DNA of 37,061 nt from positions 1-37,061 of the forward strand of contig JAGDDD010000019.1 in NCBI GenBank assembly GCA_017958225.1. The letters run 5' to 3'. The translations under genes were made by a program, and so were the position numbers. Position 1 is the first letter of the stretch. Each line of letters begins with the position of its first letter. Source of the stretch: Alphaproteobacteria bacterium (GTDB taxonomy: Bacteria > Pseudomonadota > Alphaproteobacteria > CAAHEQ01 > UBA3637). A model generated the notes under the pieces. That model was not told where the DNA came from. It did not search any database and worked only from the letters and a program-made list of their open reading frames with translations. Below are positions 1 through 8,036 of the stretch, one piece after another.

Positions 1-1372
1 CAATGACTTTTCCATCCAAATCAATCACCGGATGACCCGCCACAATGACAGCGCCGATGACTTTACCTGTATCAGCTGCCAACACTGTTTTGTCCGCCAA
101 AACACGGCCTAAAATCTCACCTTGTAAAGTTTTTGCCCACTCATTACCGTCGTAATAGCCCAACACTTGACCTTCGGTTGATACCACCGGTCCAACAACC
201 TTACCCGCCTTAAAGCCGGAAACACAACCGATAACCTGGCCGGTAGAAGTATGGACATAACCGTCTGTACCGACAATACCTTTGCCTTCTTTACCTAAAT
301 CAACCAAGGCGCCCATAGGCGTTGCTTTACCGATGACGCTTTTATCTGCACCGACAATCTGACCTTCCGGATTGATATTGCCCACCATTTGCGCCTGTTC
401 GTTGAGCACTTGACCATTGATGTCAATCAAGCCCAACAATTGACAAGCCGGCGTAATGGCCGTTGTTTTAGGAATCACAGAGCCAATCATACGATTTTCG
501 TTATTGACCACGCGACCGGACGGTTGGACCGTTCCCATTCTGACGCCTCGTGCCGAATAGGCACCGCCATCCGGGAAAGTAATGCCCTGCACTTGCAAAT
601 CATAACCGACAACACGTCCTTGTGCTAAAACGCCACCCGTAACACGATCACCGTTTTTGATTAAACCATCAGAGGTGACACAGGCCATCGTTCCGTTGGG
701 CAACGACACTCTTCCTTGCGGGTTGATTTCGCCAACCGGACCATTTTCATTGAAAATCAAGCCTTGACGCACGACTCGCCCTTGCGGAATCGCGTTCATA
801 TCCATCACCAGACCATAAGGCGTTACAAAACCGGTTTGCTGTTGATATTCATTGATGATTTCACCTGTCGGCAATAACTGTCCCAGGCTTTGGCATCCGT
901 CGGCCATAGGCACACCCTTGGGCACAACACCGCCGATAATAGACCCTCTTTGACTGACGACAAAGCCACTGGGCAACACGCGTCCTATGGGCTTTTTGGA
1001 GACCAAATCGATCACAGAGCCGTCTTTCATGGTGACGCCAATCAAGGCGGCAGGCTCCGCATAATTGATGACCAAACCCCAAGGCATCACAACACCGACT
1101 AATTGCTGACCACTGACGACCGATCCATCCGGCAACACGTAGCCAATCAGCTGATCTTGCGCATTGACAGCGCGCACAAACTCTGAATTGTCCGGCTTGA
1201 CCTCACCGATAACCTCGCCTTTCGCATTCATGACCGGCAAAATATTCACGGCTGCGCCCAAAACCTTTAAGTTCTCATCCACAACGGTCAAATCGGGCAA
1301 AATCCGACCCACCGTCTTTTTGCTGGGGTTGACAACCTCTGTTCCTTGAATTGTGCCCAGCACACGACCATC
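1..1372 (-). repeat. Protein-level tandem repeat region, about 25 units of 17-20 residues
   Basis: Translated on the minus strand, this stretch gives successive units such as 'LIGYVLPDGSVVSGQQ', 'LVGVVMPWGLVINYAEP', 'MGTVQPSGRVVNNENR' and 'MVGNINPEGQIVGADKS'. Each unit looks like a beta hairpin: a hydrophobic strand ending in IG or VG, a turn with P/D-G, then a strand with VV or VI. The units diverge in DNA and protein sequence, so the array is old and stably kept. It continues past the left edge. Confidence 0.85.
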
Positions 1373-2119
1373 CAAAGCAATCGCCACCTTGTCGGGCGCA
1401 ATAATGTCTTTTACCTTACCGTCGGAAGCGCGCCATACGTTAAATTCGGTATCTTCTACCAGCTTCGGTTCCTTGGCATCGGAGCAACAAACACAATCTT
1501 GCGAATCCCAAGAGCTTTCAGAAACGCGCAACACAAATGTTTGTGAAGAGGCCATCGGTGCATCTTCACTCCAAGCAATCAACAAATCGTTGGATAAAAT
1601 CGCTTTATTTTTCGGCGTCCATACAACTTTGAATTGGCAGGATTCACCCGGACGCAACACTAAATCAAGAGCGCAGGCAGGCATTTGATTCTCGGCGCTG
1701 GCCACAGACTCCACCTGGAAATTATCCGGCGCATCCGCTTGCGACCAACGCATACCACCCAAACGAATCGTTCCATACTCTGCCGTCAACACCACCGTCT
1801 CTTCACTGGTTGTGTTCAAGGGCACCATATATTTGTAGACAAAAGACGGAGAGGCTCTTAAACCCATCTCACCGACGGTATATTCTATTTTGTCCGGTTG
1901 AGTGACATCATACGGATTGGTGCTAGGGCGCAACTCGGGCACAGCCGAAGCCACACCAACGGGCTGATTCGTGCCTCTGAAGAAATCCTGCACATCCGGG
2001 ACAAAATAAAATACGAGCACTAAAAATAAAACGAGCGCAGCAAGCCCTATCACGAATAGGACTTGCGTCGAATGTTTTACATAGAGCTCTGAAGAACCTT
2101 GTAGGTCTTTATCTGCCAT
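1..2119 (-). CDS. VirB10/DotG-position T4SS protein with long tandem-repeat domain (partial, C-terminus off window)
   Basis: An open frame of 706 codons reads from ATG at 2119 to the left edge without a stop. The start follows an AGGAG box just after the virB9-like gene. The protein opens with a short cytoplasmic stretch and one membrane segment (about residues 19-41). An immunoglobulin/ASH-like beta region follows (about residues 80-200), including a 'RPGESCQFKV' motif. From about residue 250 onward it consists of about 25 degenerate 17-20 residue repeats of the form 'hIGxVxPxGxVV'. Its place after virB8 and virB9, and the design of one N-terminal membrane segment plus a long repeat region, resemble VirB10 or DotG/IcmE, the core-complex protein spanning the periplasm. 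A C-terminal VirB10/TrbI domain is expected to the left but cannot be seen, so the family is inferred from position and architecture. Confidence 0.7.
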   Translation of the reverse strand, partial: MADKDLQGSSELYVKHSTQVLFVIGLAALVLFLVLVFYFVPDVQDFFRGTNQPVGVASAVPELRPSTNPYDVTQPDKIEYTVGEMGLRASPSFVYKYMVPLNTTSEETVVLTAEYGTIRLGGMRWSQADAPDNFQVESVASAENQMPACALDLVLRPGESCQFKVVWTPKNKAILSNDLLIAWSEDAPMASSQTFVLRVSESSWDSQDCVCCSDAKEPKLVEDTEFNVWRASDGKVKDIIAPDKVAIALDGRVLGTIQGTEVVNPSKKTVGRILPDLTVVDENLKVLGAAVNILPVMNAKGEVIGEVKPDNSEFVRAVNAQDQLIGYVLPDGSVVSGQQLVGVVMPWGLVINYAEPAALIGVTMKDGSVIDLVSKKPIGRVLPSGFVVSQRGSIIGGVVPKGVPMADGCQSLGQLLPTGEIINEYQQQTGFVTPYGLVMDMNAIPQGRVVRQGLIFNENGPVGEINPQGRVSLPNGTMACVTSDGLIKNGDRVTGGVLAQGRVVGYDLQVQGITFPDGGAYSARGVRMGTVQPSGRVVNNENRMIGSVIPKTTAITPACQLLGLIDINGQVLNEQAQMVGNINPEGQIVGADKSVIGKATPMGALVDLGKEGKGIVGTDGYVHTSTGQVIGCVSGFKAGKVVGPVVSTEGQVLGYYDGNEWAKTLQGEILGRVLADKTVLAADTGKVIGAVIVAGHPVIDLDGKVI

Positions 2120-2134
2120 AACATCGCACTCCTG

Positions 2135-3712
2135 TTACTGCGTTCTGATCACAGAGCAAGACACACCTTTTCTGGACAATTTTTTGCACAAGGCATCGCC
2201 CGTCTTGACATCCTCAACAGGACCAATCCGCAATCTGAACAGATCCGGCATGCCGCCTTCGGCAACGGTATCCATTGAGTAGTAAGGATTATATCCTTTG
2301 AGCAAGGCTTTGTTTTGCGCCTGAATATTTTCCCAGGTCTCTTCCAAAGCACCCAAATCTGTGCCCATACCTAACTCAACCGCGATGTTATCCACAGTGG
2401 CCGGTTGGACAGCGGTGCCTTTGGTCATGCTGTTCATCACATCCAAAATGCCCGCAGATGCTTGAGTCGATTCGCGCGCTCCCGAAGGAACAGGCTGCAA
2501 ATTGCTTGTTACGGCAAACTGACGTGAAGCTCTGTCCGCATCTTCAGCGGTCGCATACGGATTCGAAACTTGACCTTCGGCGCCCATCACCATCGTCATC
2601 GGGGCTGCCGCAACCGTGGAAGGTTGTTCGGCTTTCCAGATTCGTTCGTTCGAGCCGGAATAATCTATGTTTTCCAGGCCTTGAGCCGGGTCTCTGCGCA
2701 ACTTCAGGCAAACGACTCGCTGTCCGTTACGCAACACCATGTCGCCAATACCTTCGACAACCAACAAGCGGCTGTGTTCGCCTTTTGTTCTAAAGCCGAC
2801 AGGCGTCTCTGTATCCTGGACCAACAATTGCACCACCGGACGTTGCGTCATTGTCAAGGCTTTAGGTCCGAAATCAATGTAAGTGAAGATGTCATCACGC
2901 CATACGCGTTCCGGCGCAATTTCTAAATCTTCCGGATTCGGAATATACACATCGATGTCAAAGCGGAATTTTTCCGGATCCACAGGGATGTTCTCTAACC
3001 AGTTTTTAGGACCGTTGGCTGCTGTCGCCAAACCCATGGTCGGATTCTGCGGACCACCGGCTGTCAATGTGCTACCGCCGGATTTGCCCACCCATTGAGA
3101 ATTGGCGGCCGACACCGTCACACCATTACCGCCCTGCGATTGTCCGCCGGCTGCCACGGGCGTATATTTAGGGCTGACCAACACATCCACCACCGCATTT
3201 GTGATACGGTCTGTGTTGAAGGTCTCACTCCTTAAATAGAACACATATCTGTTGCCGGAACGGCCAAAGATGATTAAGTTACTGTCCACACCGATAAAGG
3301 CCGGATCTGCATATAACAACAAAGAGTTCGGGGCTGCAATTTCACCGCCAAAAGATTCGGGGGAGCCAATATGCACTTTTTCAATCAATTCCCAAGTCGG
3401 CAGGTTAATCAAGGTCATCATACCTTCACGCAAACGCAACGGCAACACCACATCCGGCGTCCACACATAGCGCGAATATCCAGGTTTTAATTGACCTTCG
3501 CCCAAGTGTTGTAGGGGGTCGTTCCAGGCTTTCTGTTGCATGCCCAAAGACGTCAAGTAACCCAAATCCATGGAGTCGAAGCTGCCGGATGTTTGAGCCA
3601 TGGCATCCGTCAATTGGCCATACTCTGAACTGTTCTGTTGTGCAAGCACAGGCCCAGATAATAAGCACATCGCCGCACTGCAAAGAAAAAGAGAATTTTT
3701 AAATTTGAACAT
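2135..3712 (-). CDS. virB9: VirB9/TrbG-family T4SS protein with C-terminal SPOR domain
   Basis: A 525-residue periplasmic or outer-membrane core component of a type IV secretion system. The signal peptide is residues 1-24 (cleavage after VLA). Residues 80-178 carry the VirB9/TrbG N-domain signature: 'LREGMMTLINLP', 'GEIAAPNSLLLY', 'GVDSNLIIFGRSGNRYVFYLR'. Residues 265-340 match the C-terminal VirB9/CagX beta domain (W-R-D-D-I-F-T-Y-I, then LLVVEGIG and VVCLKLRR). After a Ser/Ala/Pro linker, residues 455-523 look like a SPOR domain: 'FRLRIGPVEDVKTGDALCKK' followed by a conserved G-x-x-C-x-V ending. SPOR domains bind denuded peptidoglycan and are not part of ordinary VirB9. An AGAGGG box precedes the start. 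The next gene downstream is the VirB10-position repeat protein. Confidence 0.88.
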   Translation of the reverse strand: MFKFKNSLFLCSAAMCLLSGPVLAQQNSSEYGQLTDAMAQTSGSFDSMDLGYLTSLGMQQKAWNDPLQHLGEGQLKPGYSRYVWTPDVVLPLRLREGMMTLINLPTWELIEKVHIGSPESFGGEIAAPNSLLLYADPAFIGVDSNLIIFGRSGNRYVFYLRSETFNTDRITNAVVDVLVSPKYTPVAAGGQSQGGNGVTVSAANSQWVGKSGGSTLTAGGPQNPTMGLATAANGPKNWLENIPVDPEKFRFDIDVYIPNPEDLEIAPERVWRDDIFTYIDFGPKALTMTQRPVVQLLVQDTETPVGFRTKGEHSRLLVVEGIGDMVLRNGQRVVCLKLRRDPAQGLENIDYSGSNERIWKAEQPSTVAAAPMTMVMGAEGQVSNPYATAEDADRASRQFAVTSNLQPVPSGARESTQASAGILDVMNSMTKGTAVQPATVDNIAVELGMGTDLGALEETWENIQAQNKALLKGYNPYYSMDTVAEGGMPDLFRLRIGPVEDVKTGDALCKKLSRKGVSCSVIRTQ

Positions 3713-3761
3713 CTGCCCACCCTCTATCTGTTAATAACTGTTTTCATCATAATCTCGTATA

Positions 3762-3780
3762 TTTTAACAATTTGTTAAAA
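3762..3780. promoter_or_regulatory. Perfect AT-rich inverted repeat upstream of virB9
   Basis: TTTTAACA, then ATT, then TGTTAAAA forms a perfect 8-bp inverted repeat about 50 bp ahead of the virB9-like start, in the 112-bp gap behind the second virB8-like gene. It lacks a GC-rich stem and directly attached T-run, so it looks more like a protein-binding site than a terminator. It shares the 12-mer TTAACAAATTGT with the region ahead of the pilL-like gene. I could not identify a convincing -35/-10 pair here. Confidence 0.4.
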
Positions 3781-3824
3781 AAGCTACATATTTCGTTTTA
3801 TATTTGCCTGTTTTTCCTTTTTTA

Positions 3825-4562
3825 CTACACAGCATCCTGACGCTGCATTGTATAATCTCTGACCTTAAAGCCTAACGGGTTTTTCAACCGGTCCGCCCAA
3901 ATAACATCACGCGGTTGGTAAGCAACTTGCAAAACCACCGTCCAATGTGTTTCTTTGGGCTGTGGCGAATCATCCGACATTTCTGTCAAAGTAACGGATG
4001 CTACCCAAAGCTCCACGCCTCTGTAATCTGTTTGTTGCTTCAAAACACTGGCAATCTTAATCTGCCGCGTCAAATGACTTTCTTCAATGCGTTTAAGCAC
4101 GGATTGCACTTCTGACCGAAATTCGGCAAAGACAGCATCCGACGACATCCAACGCACAGGACCTTCCGCGCTCCACCGCGCTGCCAATTCAACGGTATCC
4201 GATGGAATATCGTGGCGCGCAACCAAATATTGCCTAATCATGTTTTCCGTAATGGTCGGCAAGATAGATTCGCCAATGTTCGGCTTTTCTATAGTAACGA
4301 CTTGCGCATTTTTATTTTGAAAGGTTAAAAAGAACGGATTCGTTCTGACCAGAGGGGATAAATTAAATAACGCTATCAACAAAATAATATTCGTGCAAAA
4401 GCTGCCCACAGCGACCACGGCGGCCGCACGCGCCGTCCACAGATAACGACGCTCCCGCAGATTCTCTTCTGAGGTTTCGTCTATCGTCTGCGCTTCAACA
4501 GCAGCCTCTTCCTTAACGGCAGAGGCCTTCTTGGGCGCCATTTTTTTGACAGCAACTTTCAT
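3825..4562 (-). CDS. virB8: VirB8-like T4SS inner-membrane protein (copy A)
   Basis: A 245-residue bitopic protein. A charged N-terminal cytoplasmic tail rich in Lys, Ala and Glu (residues 1-42) is followed by one membrane segment (about 43-70) and a periplasmic domain. The end 'NPLGFKVRDYTMQRQ' is the hallmark of the VirB8 NTF2-like domain, in which an 'NPLGF.V..Y' strand closes the fold. VirB8 is an inner-membrane scaffold linking VirB4, VirB6 and VirB10. The start follows AAGGAACGGCGGG. It lies just downstream of the small lipoprotein, giving a virB7-virB8-virB9-virB10 order. A second, diverged VirB8-like gene precedes it. TraM, TrbF and DotI/IcmL share this fold, so the exact subfamily is unsettled. 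Confidence 0.85.
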   Translation of the reverse strand: MKVAVKKMAPKKASAVKEEAAVEAQTIDETSEENLRERRYLWTARAAAVVAVGSFCTNIILLIALFNLSPLVRTNPFFLTFQNKNAQVVTIEKPNIGESILPTITENMIRQYLVARHDIPSDTVELAARWSAEGPVRWMSSDAVFAEFRSEVQSVLKRIEESHLTRQIKIASVLKQQTDYRGVELWVASVTLTEMSDDSPQPKETHWTVVLQVAYQPRDVIWADRLKNPLGFKVRDYTMQRQDAV

Positions 4563-4577
4563 CCCGCCGTTCCTTTT

Positions 4578-4757
4578 TTACGAGAACCATTCAGGCAGTC
4601 CGGGGGCCAATTCGACCTCCAAACATGCACACGGAGACTTTTTCAATTCCGAATAATCCGTGCCGATTCCGACAGGAGGTTGCTCATAAATCGATCCGCA
4701 AGCTGCCAACACAGCCACAACGGCAATGATTGATAAGAATAACCATACTTTTTTCAT
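4578..4757 (-). CDS. Small VirB7-like lipoprotein
   Basis: A 59-residue protein with a signal sequence 'MKKVWLFLSIIAVVAVLAAC', whose last four residues are a lipobox (LAAC), so it should be lipidated on Cys20. The mature part is only about 40 residues, with two further cysteines in 'PCACLEVELAPG'. The ATG at 4757 is chosen because AGAGGTGG lies 5 nt ahead; a GTG three codons earlier overlaps that box. Size, lipidation and position before virB8-virB9-virB10 match VirB7, the lipoprotein that stabilises VirB9 in the outer-membrane core. Sequence identity with known VirB7 is not claimed. A good promoter lies directly upstream. Confidence 0.7.
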   Translation of the reverse strand: MKKVWLFLSIIAVVAVLAACGSIYEQPPVGIGTDYSELKKSPCACLEVELAPGLPEWFS

Positions 4758-4789
4758 GTTTTCCACCTCTTTTATTGTTAGATAAGATG

Positions 4790-4818
4790 ACTATAGCAGT
4801 TTTATTTTTATAAGACAA
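4790..4818 (-). promoter_or_regulatory. Sigma-70-type promoter ahead of the VirB7-like gene
   Basis: Reading on the minus strand, TTGTCT (4818-4813) is followed by a 17-nt spacer and TATAGT (4795-4790). Both hexamers are close to consensus and spacing is optimal. The site lies in the 75-bp gap between the first virB8-like gene and the VirB7-like lipoprotein, so virB7-virB8-virB9-virB10 could be transcribed separately from the upstream secreted-protein genes. Confidence 0.6.
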
Positions 4819-4832
4819 CGATTTTTATCAAA

Positions 4833-5495
4833 TTATTTTTGAATACGTTCATCATATTGCCCGATAATAAAGCCCAAGGGGTTAGCTAACTCTGATGTCA
4901 AGCGCTCCCAGTCATCGATGTGAGAGACCACAAGGGCCGCCGTATAAGGCACACGACGCACGATTTGTCCGTTATTGCCGGGGAAAACTTTATCAAACTC
5001 GACCTGCCACACGTCTTGGCTGCGTGTCACTTTTTTAAACTCCACCGTAGAACGGGGTTGTTGCGTGTAAATACGCGGCAAATCTTCCGCGTCCGCGGCT
5101 TTTGTATACTGTTTGGCAAAATCACGATAAATCCAGGGCGCCGTCAAGGAGGCTAACTCACCACGCGGACCGACGCGCAACATAGCCGAAGCTTCATCTT
5201 TGAAATTTTCATGCCGCAAAATAATAAACCGACGCACAAGCAACTCGTCCAATTCCAGTTTAAATAACATATCCTGATTGATGGCGTCAGAAAACACAAA
5301 ATCTTCGGAAGCCTGCATATCTTTCGGAATGAGCTGCGATAAGACCTGCACTTGGGATGCCGCCCGCATCAATGTCACACACAAAACAAAGCCTATACTC
5401 AAGAATAACACCGCAAAAGCTTCGCAAATCCATGACAATTTGCGGGCGCGGTTGATTCTTTTTTCATACTCTATAGATAAGGGGATTTGCTTCAT
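4833..5495 (-). CDS. virB8: VirB8-like T4SS inner-membrane protein (copy B)
   Basis: A 220-residue bitopic protein with a short cytoplasmic tail, one membrane segment (about residues 20-46) and a periplasmic domain ending in 'ANPLGFIIGQYDERIQK', again the VirB8 closing motif. It is diverged from the copy at 3825-4562 outside this motif. Its start overlaps the stop of the upstream 520-residue protein gene by 4 bp (ATGA) with little Shine-Dalgarno, so translation is probably coupled. Having two VirB8-type proteins suggests a heteromeric scaffold, or that one is a TrbF/DotI-like partner. The division of labour is unknown. Confidence 0.8.
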   Translation of the reverse strand: MKQIPLSIEYEKRINRARKLSWICEAFAVLFLSIGFVLCVTLMRAASQVQVLSQLIPKDMQASEDFVFSDAINQDMLFKLELDELLVRRFIILRHENFKDEASAMLRVGPRGELASLTAPWIYRDFAKQYTKAADAEDLPRIYTQQPRSTVEFKKVTRSQDVWQVEFDKVFPGNNGQIVRRVPYTAALVVSHIDDWERLTSELANPLGFIIGQYDERIQK

Positions 5496-7054
5496 AACTT
5501 CAATAGATCCGATATATTAAATGTGTTGGCGTTCAAGATACCGTCCCCCAAGCATGTGTCTTCATCCAAAGGTTTGGTTTGCTCGCTCCACCGCTCTTCC
5601 ATTTGTTGAGGCAAGGTTGCATTGATTTTTTGTTGCAGCTTTTGTAACTCGTTACCTTCCACAGCCGACTTGATACGCGTATCAATATCTTTGGCTGTCT
5701 CGGCCGTCACCAACACGTCGGCGTTTTTATCCTGTTCCAACGCATACATCAACAATTGAATATCCGAGGGATGTTCCGCATTGACAGGCGCATAATCCAC
5801 TTGTTGCTGTTCCAGCTCGGTTTTTAATTTTTTCATCAAGGCATCTTTTTTGGACAAGATGGCCGCGCGCACGCTGTTCCAATCATCTTCATCCGTCACC
5901 TTGGCCCATTGTTTTCTATCCCACTTGGTGACGCCTTGTGTCTTCAAAGACGTGGGGAAAGGCAAATCCTGCTGACTGGCCTCATCAATGGTGTTTAACA
6001 GAAAATCAAAGTAACCTTTGGCCGAGCGCAACACATTGTTCGCCTGTTCCTGCTCGTTTTCCAACACAATCTCTTGAGACAAACGGTTGGACGCCAAAAT
6101 GGCTTCTTTGTTATCCTTTAAAGAAATCGTTGAGCCCAAGACCAAGAACCAACGTCCCATTTCCCCATTGGGTGTATACGGATCATATTGCAGCTCTTGA
6201 TACACTTTCCAAGGGAACGGCGCTTTCGGGTAAAAGGTAAAGCCCGCCGCATCATCCGGCAACACCAAAACAATTTCCTGTTGGAAAGGCAACGGCTTGC
6301 TCAACTCCACCGTCCACGCCGGATTCCAACGCTTTTTCTTGATAAGTTCCGGCTGATGCAACAACAAGAAATTGGCGTCCGTCCACAAAGGAAATTTAGC
6401 TTTCGGATTGCCCCACTTTTCCGGAGTGCTATACAAATCTAATAAAATTTCGCGACCGATTTCCCACGTTCCGATATTTTGACGTATAGCAGCGCGTTTA
6501 CTGGTCGTCGGAGAGGCCAATTTGCTGATATACTTGTTCGTGGCATATTGTTCTTTTTCCTCATTTGACATCTTGGCCAATTCTAACGCAGGGATACCGG
6601 ACAAGGCCGCAAAATCATCGTCCGTCAAATTGCCGTTGGCCGCCTCTTGCAAAAGTTGTGCCGTTTCACGCGGCATGCGACGTTTCATCTCATCGACCAG
6701 CTTTTTCCATACCTGTTTCGGATCGGTAAAATAACGACCTAACAAATTGACATTACATTTTGTAAAATCATCCATACGGCGATTGTTGATTTCGGCAGAT
6801 ATTTTGGCTGTTTTATAGGAGGACAATCTGCCCATAAACATAGTAAAATTATAGGCCGCATTGTGCAGATCAACCACCTGTTCCAGTAAGTTTTGATAGG
6901 TTTGCTCCGGCTTTTCCTGCTCAGGTTTGACAGGACGATCTATGCCCTCACGCACAAAAACAGGCCGGTAAGACGTCGCTTGCGAAACCCCTTCATACGC
7001 CTGCGCACCAAAGGAACATAAAGCCAAAAGGCCAAAAGCAACCTGTTTTAACAT
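5492..7054 (-). CDS. Secreted 520-residue protein of the T4SS operon, function unknown
   Basis: The start at 7054 is chosen for a clean signal peptide ('MLKQVAFGLLALCSFGAQA', cleavage before YEG) and an AGGAGA box; the frame opens 33 codons earlier but inside the preceding gene. I do not recognise the family. The mature protein has no further membrane segment and is rich in charged helices, with a Trp/Pro-rich middle (about residues 230-310, with 'FPWKVYQELQYDPYTP'), a helical C-terminal third, and cysteines near both ends that could form a disulfide. It sits between the VirB5-like genes and the first virB8-like gene with a 4-bp overlap, so it is probably a periplasmic or exported part of the same machine. 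It is not VirB6, which is polytopic. Confidence 0.75.
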   Translation of the reverse strand: MLKQVAFGLLALCSFGAQAYEGVSQATSYRPVFVREGIDRPVKPEQEKPEQTYQNLLEQVVDLHNAAYNFTMFMGRLSSYKTAKISAEINNRRMDDFTKCNVNLLGRYFTDPKQVWKKLVDEMKRRMPRETAQLLQEAANGNLTDDDFAALSGIPALELAKMSNEEKEQYATNKYISKLASPTTSKRAAIRQNIGTWEIGREILLDLYSTPEKWGNPKAKFPLWTDANFLLLHQPELIKKKRWNPAWTVELSKPLPFQQEIVLVLPDDAAGFTFYPKAPFPWKVYQELQYDPYTPNGEMGRWFLVLGSTISLKDNKEAILASNRLSQEIVLENEQEQANNVLRSAKGYFDFLLNTIDEASQQDLPFPTSLKTQGVTKWDRKQWAKVTDEDDWNSVRAAILSKKDALMKKLKTELEQQQVDYAPVNAEHPSDIQLLMYALEQDKNADVLVTAETAKDIDTRIKSAVEGNELQKLQQKINATLPQQMEERWSEQTKPLDEDTCLGDGILNANTFNISDLLKL

Positions 7055-7055
7055 C

Positions 7056-8036
7056 CTATTTCTCCTTTTTGATGAAGCCCGCTGACGAAGAGCCGTCTTT
7101 GGCGCCCTCCGCGCCTGACAGATAATCGGCCACAGAAGGCAGAGGGTTATCACTGTATTGATTCGCTAACTGTCCGGATTTCAGTTGTAATCTTTGAGCC
7201 ATAATCAATTCTTCCAACGTCAATAATTTATCCCATATGTCATACAACTGCGCATTCACGGAAATATCACCCGTAATGCTGGGGCTGCTTTCCCCTTCGC
7301 TGAACGATTGCACCAACTTGTTTTCGTCCATTTTGTTGAGCTCTTCCAGCAAGTCTGTCAGCTCATTCAGGCGGTAACGCATTTCCATCGCATGCGCCAA
7401 CACCGCAATCGCCGACTCTTGTTTGAAGAAATCTGTTTTAGAAAACTCATAAATCGTGCCTGCGTGCGTGCTGTCCAAAGATACCACAACGTTCGTTTCT
7501 ATTTTACGTTCAATGTCTTTTTGTTCGGGTTCGGCAATATCTACGTAAGACACATACGTCTTTAGCTTGAGTTGCTTACCTTTGGAGCCAGAGCCCCCCG
7601 CGCCGCCGGCCTTGCCGACCGAGGACACCGCCGACTCGACTTTTGATCTGACACTATTGACCTGTTTCGCCATTTTTTGCATAGGCTCAATGATGCCGAC
7701 CTGCGCTTCTTTCGTCAAATCACGGGCCGAGGTCCATAAATTTATCAAGGCAGTTGCCGTTTCATCTTTGCCACCCATCAACTCAAAAGCGGTCTTACCG
7801 GCGGCGACCACACCATCTACGCTTAAATAACTGGAAAAGTTTTCATGCTCGGCCAACAAAGATGACACTTTTTGTTGTAAATAACTGAGAATCAATTTCA
7901 TCCAGGAACTGGAATCGTCCACGGGCAACGGCGTAATCATGATATCCAACATCTTAAACCACAGCACGTCGGCACGCGCCGGAACCGGAGCTCCCAGGCA
8001 TAAAGTAAACAATACGATGAAAAGAAATTTCTTCAT
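7056..8036 (-). CDS. Secreted helical protein of the T4SS operon (possibly VirB5-like)
   Basis: A 326-residue protein with a signal peptide (residues 1-22, 'APVPARA' before DVLW) and a strong GGAAGG box. The mature chain is mostly alpha-helical, with a Gly/Ser hinge at about residues 142-152 (GKAGGAGGSGSKGK) separating two helical halves. No family motif is recognised. Its place in a string of four secreted helical proteins, linked by 4-bp overlaps or short gaps, suggests a VirB5/TrbJ-like role as a minor pilus or tip component, but that is inference. It overlaps the upstream gene by 4 bp and ends 1 bp before the next start. Confidence 0.7.
   Translation of the reverse strand: MKKFLFIVLFTLCLGAPVPARADVLWFKMLDIMITPLPVDDSSSWMKLILSYLQQKVSSLLAEHENFSSYLSVDGVVAAGKTAFELMGGKDETATALINLWTSARDLTKEAQVGIIEPMQKMAKQVNSVRSKVESAVSSVGKAGGAGGSGSKGKQLKLKTYVSYVDIAEPEQKDIERKIETNVVVSLDSTHAGTIYEFSKTDFFKQESAIAVLAHAMEMRYRLNELTDLLEELNKMDENKLVQSFSEGESSPSITGDISVNAQLYDIWDKLLTLEELIMAQRLQLKSGQLANQYSDNPLPSVADYLSGAEGAKDGSSSAGFIKKEK

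Noticed and set aside
1-1372. Possible CRISPR or DNA repeat array
   Set aside because: The periodicity is only at protein level, with diverged codons and no identical DNA repeats or unique spacers.
3762-3780. Rho-independent terminator after the second virB8-like gene
   Set aside because: The stem is entirely AT-rich except for one G-C pair per arm and is not followed by a proper T-run, so a binding site is more likely.
5492-7054. VirB6 candidate
   Set aside because: VirB6 has five or more membrane helices; this protein has only a signal peptide.
7055-7153. N-terminal extension of the 520-residue secreted protein
   Set aside because: It overlaps the preceding gene and would bury a clear signal peptide; AGGAGA precedes the ATG at 7054.
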